NCBI GenBank assembly: GCA_900547815.1
Contig: URHY01000061.1
Location: 1-13,767, forward strand
Source: an uncultured Solobacterium sp.
Lineage (GTDB): Bacteria > Bacillota_I > Bacilli_A > Erysipelotrichales > Erysipelotrichaceae
Direction of reading: 5' to 3'
DNA length: 13,767 nt
Below the pieces are notes generated by a model, which was given only the letters and a program-made list of their open reading frames with translations, had not been told where the DNA came from and searched no databases. Position 1 is the first letter of the stretch. Every line of letters starts with the position of its first letter. Shown piece by piece: positions 1-6,668 of the stretch. The translations under genes and the position numbers were made by a program.

Positions 1-2
1 AG

Positions 3-233
3 GAGAAGATTGAAATGTGTGAAGCTGAAAAGAGATGGCTTGAAGTAAAGTCAAAGGAATGGGAAGCTGAAGGGATAAAAAAAGGCATCGAACAAGGAAT
101 TGAACAGGGTAGTGAGAAAAAAGAACTTGAAATGTATCAAACAATGGTAGACAAAGGATTCAGTATATCAAGTATCGCATCGATCTTCTCAGTAAGTGAA
201 GAGTCGATTGAAAGGCTGTTGATGAAAGCTTAG
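3..233 (+). CDS. Rpn/PD-(D/E)XK nuclease-family transposase-like protein, C-terminal fragment
   Basis: The reading frame is open at the left edge (Glu-Lys-Ile-Glu precede the first Met codon at 15), so this is the end of a longer gene and not a 72-residue protein. What remains is a charged helix with the repeat EGIKKGIEQGIEQG, followed by a short helical module (MVDKGFSISSIASIFSVSEE) that resembles a small helix-turn-helix. This tail, acidic/basic 'EGxxxGxEQG' heptads and then a '(K)GfsisxIAxixxvSeexIxxL' end, is typical of Rpn-family recombination-promoting nucleases / PF12784-type putative transposases, which are abundant in gut Firmicutes. The nuclease core lies outside the window, so activity cannot be judged. 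The family assignment rests on the tail alone, and other proteins can carry similar EQG repeats. Confidence 0.6.
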   Translation, partial: EKIEMCEAEKRWLEVKSKEWEAEGIKKGIEQGIEQGSEKKELEMYQTMVDKGFSISSIASIFSVSEESIERLLMKA

Positions 234-316
234 GCGTAGTTAAATGTGTGAAGAACATTTAGACACTAGAACAAATCTTTGAGATTTCTAGAATGACTTT
301 AAAAATAGAGTTTAAT

Positions 317-343
317 AGATGGATGTGAATTTCGCATCCATCT
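317..343 (+). terminator. Hairpin, possible terminator of the Rpn-like gene
   Basis: A perfect 9-bp inverted repeat, AGATGGATG / CATCCATCT, can be extended inward by a T·G and a G-C pair around a short AT loop. It lies about 85 bases after the stop of the upstream gene. The sequence that follows (TCTAGCTAAG) has no real U-tract, so intrinsic termination would be weak; it could instead be an mRNA-stabilising hairpin. A second, less regular hairpin with a bulge lies just upstream at 266-291. Confidence 0.4.
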
Positions 344-382
344 TCTAGCTAAGTTGAAAAAAATATAGATATATGCAGGATT

Positions 383-405
383 GATATCATTTAGATAATG
401 ATATT
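383..405. repeat. AT-rich inverted repeat upstream of manA
   Basis: GATATCATT (383-391) and AATGATATT (397-405) form a near-perfect dyad with a 5-base centre; the only non-Watson-Crick pair is the outermost G·T. It ends about 40 bases before the manA -35 box. The position and symmetry would suit a protein-binding site, but no regulator is encoded nearby. The rest of the 265-bp spacer between 234 and 498 shows only the hairpins listed and the manA promoter. Confidence 0.35.
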
Positions 406-445
406 TAGTCTTGATATAGACGTTGTTTTAAGAAGTGTGAAGAAG

Positions 446-474
446 TAGACATTATATGAATAACTAACTATAAT
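446..474 (+). promoter_or_regulatory. manA promoter (sigma-A type)
   Basis: A TAGACA -35 box (446-451, five of six consensus bases) and a perfect TATAAT -10 box (469-474) are separated by exactly 17 bases. Transcription would start near 481, giving a leader of under 20 bases that contains the GAGG ribosome binding site (487-490) 8 bases before the manA ATG. Confidence 0.75.
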
Positions 475-498
475 AGAACTAGAAATGAGGTACATAAG

Positions 499-1461
499 AT
501 GGCAATTATTAAGTTAAATCCTGCATTTAAAGATTATCTTTGGGGTGGGACTAAACTAAAAGAAAACTATGGAAAAAAAACAGATATGGATCCAGTTGCG
601 GAGAGCTGGGAATTGTCTGTGCATCCAGATGGCCCAAGTATTGTAGCTAGTGGAGAATATGAAGGCTTGTCTTTCCCTGAATATTTAGAGAAAAAGGGAA
701 AGAGTGTTTTAGGAACAAAAGGAAATACTTTTGAATTTTTCCCTGTCTTAATTAAATTTATTGATGCCAAACAACCATTATCGATTCAAGTTCATCCGGA
801 TAATGAATATGCACTTCGTGTTGAACATGAATATGGTAAGACTGAAATGTGGTATATCTTAGATTGTGAACCAGATTCATTTTTATATTTTGGTGTAGAC
901 AAAGAAATTACTAAAGAAGAATTTGAGCGTCGAATTCAAGAAAATACTTTATTAGACGTGTTAAAAGCTGTTCCAGTACATAAGGGAGATGTTTTCTTTA
1001 TTAAGTCTGGTACAATTCATGCGATTGGTGCAGGAATTCAGATTTGTGAGATCCAACAAAACTCAAATACAACATATCGTGTTTATGATTTTGGTCGTGT
1101 TGGAAAAGATGGTAAACCTCGTGAATTACATATTCAAAAGGCGATTGATGTTTCAAATCTAAGTCCGATTGAATCTGATTTTAAACCATGTGGTCCTGAA
1201 GAAAAGAATGGGGATTGTGATACTGTTCGTTTGGCAACTTGCGAATACTTTACTACATATGAGTCTACATTGAATGGTACAACAACGCTTCATGTTGATG
1301 ATGAAAGTTTTGGTTCTATCTTGTTGATTGAGGGCAATGCGACAATTGAAAATAATGGTACAACTTTAGAAGTAAATAAAGGAGATTCTGTATTTATTGA
1401 TGCGAATAGTGGTAATGTAAAAATCACAGGGAACTGCCAATGGATATATAGCAGGGTTTAA
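499..1461 (+). CDS. manA: Mannose-6-phosphate isomerase, class I
   Basis: This cytoplasmic, zinc-dependent enzyme interconverts mannose 6-phosphate and fructose 6-phosphate, linking mannose use and GDP-mannose supply to glycolysis. The 320-residue length is normal for the short Firmicutes form (Bacillus ManA/Pmi type). The start 'NPAFKDYLWGGTKLKE' is the family hallmark. Expected zinc ligands are visible: Gln97 and His99 in SIQVHPD, Glu116 in GKTEMWYI and His174 in GTIHAIG. The catalytic Arg194 lies in the TTYRVYDFGR motif. The N-terminal two thirds form the catalytic cupin and residues from about 235 the C-terminal beta domain. The ATG has a GAGG Shine-Dalgarno and its own strong promoter, so it can be expressed independently. 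No sugar PTS gene lies beside it in the window. A weak terminator overlaps its stop codon. Confidence 0.95.
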   Translation: MAIIKLNPAFKDYLWGGTKLKENYGKKTDMDPVAESWELSVHPDGPSIVASGEYEGLSFPEYLEKKGKSVLGTKGNTFEFFPVLIKFIDAKQPLSIQVHPDNEYALRVEHEYGKTEMWYILDCEPDSFLYFGVDKEITKEEFERRIQENTLLDVLKAVPVHKGDVFFIKSGTIHAIGAGIQICEIQQNSNTTYRVYDFGRVGKDGKPRELHIQKAIDVSNLSPIESDFKPCGPEEKNGDCDTVRLATCEYFTTYESTLNGTTTLHVDDESFGSILLIEGNATIENNGTTLEVNKGDSVFIDANSGNVKITGNCQWIYSRV

Positions 1462-1477
1462 TCCCCTGCCTCTTTTT
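1451..1477 (+). terminator. Intrinsic terminator at the manA stop codon
   Basis: GCAGGG (1451-1456) pairs with CCCTGC (1464-1469) around a 7-base loop and is followed by CTCTTTTT. The stem begins inside the last manA codons and the stop codon is in the loop. The U-tract ends only a few bases before the mutY ATG, so any mutY transcript from the manA promoter must read through it. Confidence 0.6.
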
Positions 1478-1481
1478 AGTT

Positions 1482-2468
1482 ATGAAAGAATTTCAAAAAG
1501 ATTTAATCGATTGGTATATCAAAAATCATCGTCCATTAGAATTTCGTTTAAAGAAAGATCCTTATGAAATATGGATCAGTGAAATCATGGCCCAACAAAC
1601 TCGTATTGAAGCTATGCTTCCATATTTTAAAAGGTGGATACAACAGTTGCCAGATATTGAGAGTGTCGCAAAGTGTGATGATGAAAAGTTAAATAAATTG
1701 TGGCAAGGACTAGGTTATTATTCGCGGTGTAAAAATATAAAGAAATGTGCCATAGAATGTGTTGAAAAACACAATGGAAAATTACCTTGTACAAAAGAAG
1801 AATTATTAAAATTACCAGGAATTGGCCCATACACGGCAGGTGCCATAGCTTCCATTGCGTATGGACAAAGAGTAAGTGCAGTCGATGGGAATGTGATTCG
1901 TGTATTTTCTAGGTTGTATGATATTTGTGAGGATGTTACCAAGACAAGTGTAAAGAAAAAAATAGAGGGACTAGTGGATGAAAGTCTTCCTTCAAAAGAA
2001 GAGATTTCTTACTATAATCAAGCGTTGATGGAACTTGGAGCACTTATTTGTATTCCCAAAAGTCCAAGGTGTGATATTTGTCCGATCAAAAAATATTGCG
2101 AAGCTTCAGATCCTGCTTCTTTGCCTTATAAGCCAAAGAAAAGTGCACGTAAAATCGAGTATAAACATGTGTATGTTTGGATACATCAAAATAAGATTCA
2201 TGTTGTAAAAAGAGCGGATACAGGTTTGTTGGCAGGACTTTATGGCTTTGATGAAACGAAACCAGAACATATTATAGAAAGTATTGAATTAAAACCTTAT
2301 ATACATATTTTTTCACATGTAGAGTGGCACATGGATGCGACGTTGTGTATAGTAGATAGGGAAGATTCAAATTATAAAACAATTGAAGAAATAGAAGAGC
2401 ATATCGCATTACCAAGTGCGTTTATGCCGTTTATGAAACAAGTAGAGGAGTATTTATGGAAAAAGTAG
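1482..2468 (+). CDS. mutY: A/G-specific adenine DNA glycosylase
   Basis: MutY removes adenine mispaired with 8-oxoguanine or guanine, starting base excision repair of oxidative damage. Visible features, in order: the catalytic Glu34 in [11 protein letters not shown]; the helix-hairpin-helix [11 protein letters not shown] (residues 111-121); the catalytic Asp135 in [10 protein letters not shown]; and the 4Fe-4S ligands Cys190, Cys197, Cys200 and Cys206 with classical C-X6-C-X2-C-X5-C spacing. From about residue 225 there is a short NUDIX-like 8-oxoG recognition domain, with FSHVEWHM matching the conserved F(S/T)H motif. At 328 residues it is slightly short for the family. The usual LPWR segment near the N-terminus reads LEFR here (residues 19-22). 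The ATG has no recognisable Shine-Dalgarno: CTCTTTTTAGTT, the U-tract of the preceding terminator, lies directly upstream. No better start is visible. It overlaps the start of luxS by 13 bases. Confidence 0.93.
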   Translation: MKEFQKDLIDWYIKNHRPLEFRLKKDPYEIWISEIMAQQTRIEAMLPYFKRWIQQLPDIESVAKCDDEKLNKLWQGLGYYSRCKNIKKCAIECVEKHNGKLPCTKEELLKLPGIGPYTAGAIASIAYGQRVSAVDGNVIRVFSRLYDICEDVTKTSVKKKIEGLVDESLPSKEEISYYNQALMELGALICIPKSPRCDICPIKKYCEASDPASLPYKPKKSARKIEYKHVYVWIHQNKIHVVKRADTGLLAGLYGFDETKPEHIIESIELKPYIHIFSHVEWHMDATLCIVDREDSNYKTIEEIEEHIALPSAFMPFMKQVEEYLWKK

Positions 2469-2932
2469 AAATTGAAAGTTTTACTTTAGATCATACTAAA
2501 GTAAAAGCGCCTTATGTGCGTTTGATAAGTGAAGAAAAAGGACCCAACGGAGATATTGTATCAAATTTCGATGTTCGCTTATGTCAACCGAATCGATAAG
2601 AGATACCAACCGGAGTTATGCATACTTTAGAACATTTGTTCGCATTATATCTTCGTCCTAGAATTACTGGGTACTTAGATTGTTCACCATTTGGATGTCG
2701 TACAGGATTTCACCTTTTAGCATGGGGAAAACATTCAAGTAAGGATGTTGCGATTGCCGTAAAAGAAACTTTGGAACTAATCACAACTACAGAATGGGAA
2801 GATGTTCCGGGTACTGAAGAAAAAGAGTGTGGCAACTATAAAGACCATTCTTTATTTGGTGCTAAAGAATGGGCTAAGGAAATTCTAGAAAAAGGAATGA
2901 GTTGTGATCCGTTCGAAAGAAAAATTGTGTAA
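2456..2932 (+). pseudogene. luxS: S-ribosylhomocysteine lyase LuxS, interrupted by one in-frame TAA
   Basis: LuxS cleaves S-ribosylhomocysteine to homocysteine and the AI-2 precursor DPD, serving the activated methyl cycle and quorum signalling. Reading starts at ATG 2456 (GAGGAG 2445-2450, 5-base spacing). It gives the expected N-terminus ([17 protein letters not shown]), continues to the conserved QPN and then meets TAA at 2597-2599, codon 48. The same frame resumes with [14 protein letters not shown] and runs intact to the natural stop, for a total of 158 codons, normal for LuxS. Zinc ligands His56 and His60 (HTLEH) and the later KECGNY Cys are present, as is the catalytic cysteine in [11 protein letters not shown]. 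Other LuxS proteins have the same number of residues between QPN and IPT, so the TAA replaces one residue and is not a frameshift. No other lesion is visible. An internal restart at ATG 2618 has GGAG only 2 bases upstream and would lack the N-terminal third. A sequencing error, a recent nonsense mutation or readthrough could each explain this. Confidence 0.88.
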
Positions 2933-2956
2933 GAGAATGTAAAATTCTCTTTTTTT
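2931..2956 (+). terminator. Intrinsic terminator after luxS
   Basis: AAGAGAAT (2931-2938) pairs with ATTCTCTT (2944-2951) around a GTAAA loop, followed by a run of T to 2956. The stem starts within the luxS stop codon. It separates the manA-mutY-luxS block from secA. Confidence 0.8.
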
Positions 2957-2989
2957 ATTTGAGTTGCCCTATTTATCGTGTCGTTTCTA

Positions 2990-2998
2990 TGTTAAAAT
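2990..2998 (+). promoter_or_regulatory. secA promoter, extended -10
   Basis: TGTTAAAAT gives an extended -10 element (TG-n-TAAAAT, five of six -10 bases). The -35 region is poor; TTGCCC at 2964-2969 is the nearest look-alike but is too far upstream for this -10. Start of transcription would be near 3005, just before the secA ribosome binding site AAAAGGAG (3013-3020). Confidence 0.5.
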
Positions 2999-3030
2999 AT
3001 AGTATAGTCTTTAAAAGGAGAACTTATATT

Positions 3031-5427
3031 ATGGCAGGAATTTTTGGAAAATTATTTTCAGAAGAACAACGTGAATTAGCTGCATTAGAAAAAATTGCAG
3101 ATCAAGTATTAAAATATGAACCTGAAATGCAGGCACTTTCGGATGATGAATTACGTGCAAAAACAGATGAATATAGAAAAAGAATTGCGGATGGAGAAAC
3201 AGTTGATGATTTACTTCCGGAAGCTTTCGCAACAGCTAGAGAAGCTGCTTATCGTGTAATCAACGAAAAACCTTATAAAGTTCAGATTATGGGGTCTGTT
3301 GCCATGCATAAGGGTGACATTTCAGAAATGAAGACTGGTGAAGGTAAAACATTAACTGCTACAATGTGTGTATATTTAAATGCACTTGCAGGTCAAGGTG
3401 TTCACGTAATCACAGTCAATGAATATTTGGCTGGTCGTGATGCTGCTTGGATGGGTGAAATCTACCGCTTCTTAGGCTTAACGGTTGGTGTAAATACACG
3501 TGATTTAAAACCAAAAGAAAAACGTGATGCGTACGCATGTGATATTACATATACAACAAACTCAGAGCTTGGATTTGATTACTTGCGTGACAACATGGTT
3601 ACAGAAGTTGAAGACCGTGTAATGCGTGGACTTCACATGGCTGTAATCGATGAAGTTGACTCTGTATTAATTGATGAGAGTCGTACACCATTGATTATTT
3701 CAGGTGGTAAAAAACAAACCGCAAACTTATACATTCAGTCAGATCGATTTGTGAAGACTTTAATTGCTCCAGAATATGAAACAGATAAGTTTACACATGA
3801 AAAAACTTTGATTTCTGGAGATTATGATATTGATGAAAAAACACGTCAGATCATGTTGAGTGAAGATGGTGTTCATAAAGCAGAAAAATTCTTTAAAATC
3901 AAAAATCTTTATGATATTGAACATACACAACTTGTTCACCATATCAATCAAGCATTAAAGGCTAATTATATTATGATGCGTGAAGTTGAATATGTAGTTA
4001 GTGATGAAAAAGAAATTGTGATCGTTGACCAATTTACAGGTCGTATGATGCCAGGACGTGCATATTCAGATGGATTACACCAGGCTATTGAAGCTAAGGA
4101 AGGTGTTCCAATTAAAGAAGAAACTTCTACTTTGGCAACAATCACATACCAGAACTTTTTCCGTTTATATGAAAAATTGGCTGGTATGACGGGTACCGCA
4201 AAAACTGAAGAAGAAGAATTCTTATCAACTTACAACATGAAGGTTGTAGTTATTCCTACAAACCGTCCAGTAGCTCGTAAGGATCTTCCTGATGAAATTT
4301 ATGCACACAAGAAAGATAAATATGCTGCATTGGTACGTGAAGTAAAACGTTTGTATGAAACAGGACAACCAGTATTGGTTGGTACAATTGCCGTAGAAAC
4401 AAGTGAGGTTATTTCTCAATTATTAAATAAAGAACACATTCCTCATGAAGTATTAAATGCGAAGAACCACGCTCGTGAAGCTGAAATCATCGCAAAAGCA
4501 GGTCGCCCAAAATCAGTTACAATTGCGACAAACATGGCTGGTCGTGGTACCGATATCAAATTAACAGAAGAATCACGTAAATTAGGTGGTTTAGCTGTAT
4601 TGGGTAGTGAAAGACATGAATCTCGTCGTATTGATAATCAGTTACGTGGACGTTCTGGTCGTCAAGGAGATCCTGGATTCTCACGTTTCTATGTATCTTT
4701 AGAAGATTCATTGATGGTTCGTTTTGGTGGAGACAAGCTACAAAAGCTATTTGAAAAAATGGGTGATGAACAAATTGAGTCTAAAGCAGTTACAAAATCA
4801 ATCACAATGGCTCAAAAACGTGTTGAAGGATATAACTTCGATATGCGTAAACAATTGTTAGATTATGATGATGTATTGCGTCGCCAACGTGAAATCATTT
4901 ATGCACAACGTAATCGTATTTTAGAAGCAGATGAAGTACATGATATGGTTCATGTTGTGTTTGAGAAAACTATTGAACAGACTTTGCAAGCTAATCTATC
5001 GGATCAAAAGAAACAAACAATTGATGTTGCAGGTGTTGTTAAATCCATTGAAATGATGGGTATGGCTGAAGATAAGGCAATTCGTGCAAGTGAACTTGAA
5101 GGAAAGTCTTATGATGAAGTTAAAGAATATTGTGTAAATAAGATTTGGAATGAATATGAAGCTGAAATCAAGGATGTGAAGCGTCAATTCTTACCTTTTG
5201 AAAAGACAGTTGTATTACGTAACATTGACCGTAACTGGATCAACCATATTGATATGATGGATAAATTGCGTAGTGGTATCTATTTGCGTTCTTATGCACA
5301 AAACAATCCTCTACAACAATATGTACAAGAAGGATTTGATATGTTTGAAGAAATGAATCAAAGAATTGATCGTGAAATCACGTTCTTCTTATTAAAGGTT
5401 CGTATTCGTAAGGAGCATGCAGCCTAA
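3031..5427 (+). CDS. secA: Protein translocase ATPase SecA
   Basis: SecA is the peripheral motor ATPase that pushes unfolded preproteins through the SecYEG channel. The start is set at ATG 3031 (MAGIFGKLF), with AAAAGGAG 10 bases upstream; the frame is open further upstream but only through promoter and terminator sequence. The 798-residue protein shows the Q-motif region around Gln85 (PYKVQIMGS), Walker A MKTGEGKT (100-107) and Walker B IDEVD (206-210), followed by the preprotein cross-linking domain. The second nucleotide-binding fold carries TNMAGRGTDI and the arginine-rich motif ESRRIDNQLRGRSGRQGDPG. The helical scaffold region follows, with RNWINHIDMMDKLRSGI. The protein ends at FFLLKVRIRKEHAA, so the cysteine-containing SecB/zinc-binding tail found on many SecA proteins (CxCxSGxxYKxCHG) is absent. 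Its TAA overlaps the prfB ATG by one base, which implies co-transcription and probably translational coupling. Confidence 0.97.
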   Translation: MAGIFGKLFSEEQRELAALEKIADQVLKYEPEMQALSDDELRAKTDEYRKRIADGETVDDLLPEAFATAREAAYRVINEKPYKVQIMGSVAMHKGDISEMKTGEGKTLTATMCVYLNALAGQGVHVITVNEYLAGRDAAWMGEIYRFLGLTVGVNTRDLKPKEKRDAYACDITYTTNSELGFDYLRDNMVTEVEDRVMRGLHMAVIDEVDSVLIDESRTPLIISGGKKQTANLYIQSDRFVKTLIAPEYETDKFTHEKTLISGDYDIDEKTRQIMLSEDGVHKAEKFFKIKNLYDIEHTQLVHHINQALKANYIMMREVEYVVSDEKEIVIVDQFTGRMMPGRAYSDGLHQAIEAKEGVPIKEETSTLATITYQNFFRLYEKLAGMTGTAKTEEEEFLSTYNMKVVVIPTNRPVARKDLPDEIYAHKKDKYAALVREVKRLYETGQPVLVGTIAVETSEVISQLLNKEHIPHEVLNAKNHAREAEIIAKAGRPKSVTIATNMAGRGTDIKLTEESRKLGGLAVLGSERHESRRIDNQLRGRSGRQGDPGFSRFYVSLEDSLMVRFGGDKLQKLFEKMGDEQIESKAVTKSITMAQKRVEGYNFDMRKQLLDYDDVLRRQREIIYAQRNRILEADEVHDMVHVVFEKTIEQTLQANLSDQKKQTIDVAGVVKSIEMMGMAEDKAIRASELEGKSYDEVKEYCVNKIWNEYEAEIKDVKRQFLPFEKTVVLRNIDRNWINHIDMMDKLRSGIYLRSYAQNNPLQQYVQEGFDMFEEMNQRIDREITFFLLKVRIRKEHAA

Positions 5428-6528
5428 TGGAATTATATGAATTGAAACAAGGAGTGAGTACTCACCTAGAGAAATTACATTCTTTAGGTGAGTCACTTTG
5501 ACTTATCTAGTAAAAATAAACAGATTGAAGAATATGACAAACAAACTTTAGAACCAGATTTCTGGCAGGATCAGAAAAAGGCTCAACAAGTGATTCGTGC
5601 AAAAAATGCATTAAAAGATATTGTGGATCGTTATGAAGAATTGGATTTACAATTAACTTCATTAAATGATACGGCCGATGAATTGAAATCTGAATTTGAT
5701 GAAGAATTGATGATGATTGCCGAAGAAGAATATATGGATATGGATAAGAAATTTGAGAATTTTGAAATTCAAGTCTTATTAAGCCATGAATATGATCAAA
5801 ATAATGCCATTCTAGAAATTCATCCTGGAGCTGGTGGAACCGAGTCTTGTGACTGGGCAAGCATGTTGTATCGTATGTATACAAGATATGCAGAAAAACA
5901 TGGTTTTAAAGTAACCGTTCTCGATTATTTACCTGGGGATGAAGCTGGTATTAAAAGTGTAACTTTCCTTGTCGAAGGAGATAAGGCTTATGGCTATCTG
6001 AAATCGGAAAAAGGTGTACACCGTTTAGTTCGTATTTCACCATTTGATTCAGGTGCTAGAAGACACACTTCTTTTGCGAGTTTAGATGTTATGCCTCAAT
6101 TTAATGATGAAATTGAAATTGACATTAAGCCAGAAGATTTGATTGTAGAAACAAAACGTGCTTCTGGAGCTGGAGGACAACATATCAATAAAACGGATAG
6201 TGCCGTTCGTATGGTGCATAAACCTACGGGTATTGTAGCTACATGTCAAAATGGACGTAGCCAGCATGAGAATAGAGAAGAATGTTTACGTGTCTTAAAA
6301 TCTCGTTTGTATCAATTAGAAATTGAAGAACAAGAAAAGAAAATTGCCCAAATCAAAGGTGTACAATCTGCCAATGAATGGGGCAGCCAAATTCGAAGCT
6401 ATGTCATGCATCCATATAGCTTAGTCAAAGATGTTCGTACAGGATATGAAACAAGTCAAGTACAATCTGTATTAGATGGAGATCTTGATGAATTCATCTT
6501 TGCGTATTTAAAATCGCAGATTCAATAA
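5427..6528 (+). CDS. prfB: Peptide chain release factor 2 (programmed +1 frameshift)
   Basis: RF2 recognises UGA and UAA in the ribosomal A site and triggers peptide release. The gene is read as join(5427..5498, 5500..6528): 24 codons from ATG 5427 ([17 protein letters not shown]) reach CTT TGA C, and a +1 slip on CTT continues as [12 protein letters not shown]. The full product is 366 residues, the usual RF2 length. Both functional motifs are present at the standard positions: the SPF codon-recognition tripeptide (about residues 204-206, in RISPFDSG) and the catalytic GGQ (about 249-251, in [14 protein letters not shown]). SPF in place of PxT shows that this is RF2 and not RF1. AAGGAG (5410-5415) lies inside the end of secA, 11 bases before the ATG. 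Apparent GTG or later starts in the main frame would omit the N-terminal autoregulatory peptide and are unlikely. A strong terminator follows. Confidence 0.96.
5486..5502 (+). promoter_or_regulatory. RF2 autoregulatory +1 frameshift site
   Basis: A Shine-Dalgarno-like AGGTGAG (5486-5492), a 3-base spacer TCA, the slippery CTT (5496-5498) and TGA C (5499-5502) reproduce the spacing of the known bacterial prfB site (AGGGGG-3 nt-CUU-UGAC). When RF2 is scarce the ribosome pauses at UGA and shifts +1 to make full-length RF2; when it is plentiful a 24-residue peptide is released. The SD-like element is a weaker match than the AGGGGG of E. coli. Confidence 0.93.
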
Positions 6529-6554
6529 AATCCAATCGAAAGGTTGGATTTTTT
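6527..6554 (+). terminator. Intrinsic terminator after prfB
   Basis: AAAATCCAATC (6527-6537) pairs with GGTTGGATTTT (6542-6552), with one T·G pair, around a GAAA tetraloop. The descending strand runs into TTTTTT (6549-6554). It closes the secA-prfB unit. Confidence 0.88.
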
Positions 6555-6558
6555 CTAT

Positions 6559-6654
6559 ATTCACTCATAAAAATGTAATTAAATTAAATTATTCACTCAT
6601 AAAAATGTAATTATTTTAAATTATTCCCTCATAAAAGTGTAAAATACTCTTATC
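6559..6654 (+). repeat. Three-copy 32-bp tandem repeat upstream of the six-gene cluster
   Basis: Copies lie at 6559-6590, 6591-6622 and 6623-6654. Copies 1 and 2 share ATTCACTCATAAAAATG at their start and differ only in a few A/T positions near the end. Copy 3 is diverged (ATTCCCTCATAAAAGTG, then TAAAATACTC). The period is exactly 32 bases, close to three helical turns. The repeats fill the whole gap between the prfB terminator and the ribosome binding site of the next gene (AGAGG, 6656-6660). Confidence 0.85.
6616..6645 (+). promoter_or_regulatory. Candidate promoter of the six-gene cluster
   Basis: TTAAAT (6616-6621, end of repeat copy 2) and TAAAAT (6640-6645, in repeat copy 3) are 18 bases apart. 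The -10 matches five of six consensus bases; the -35 is weak. Start would be near 6652, leaving a very short leader before ATG 6669. At the equivalent position across copies 1 and 2 the same pattern reads TTAAAT-18-TAATTA, a poorer -10, so the promoter seems to lie at a repeat junction. Confidence 0.45.
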
Positions 6655-6668
6655 AAGAGGTTAAAAAT

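Noticed and set aside
15..233. Small complete regulator gene starting at ATG 15
   Set aside because: The frame is open to the left edge and the sequence matches the tail of Rpn-like proteins, so it is a fragment of a longer gene.
2618..2932. A stand-alone 104-residue gene starting at ATG 2618
   Set aside because: It is the C-terminal two thirds of luxS; the N-terminal third is intact upstream in the same frame, and GGAG lies only 2 bases before this ATG.
2959..3030. N-terminal extension of SecA from TTG 2959
   Set aside because: The extra 24 codons run through the promoter; SecA families begin near MAGIFGKLF, and AAAAGGAG precedes ATG 3031.
5507..5884. 125-codon open frame on the minus strand inside prfB
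   Set aside because: It is antisense to a well-conserved gene and has no ribosome binding site or recognisable domain; the same applies to the other minus-strand frames.
5488..6528. prfB as a separate gene starting at GTG 5488
   Set aside because: The upstream 24-codon frame, the CTT TGA C slip site and the SD-like element show that the real start is ATG 5427 with a +1 frameshift.
6559..6654. CRISPR array
   Set aside because: The 32-bp units are directly adjacent with no spacers and are AT-rich with sequence drift, so they are a tandem repeat.
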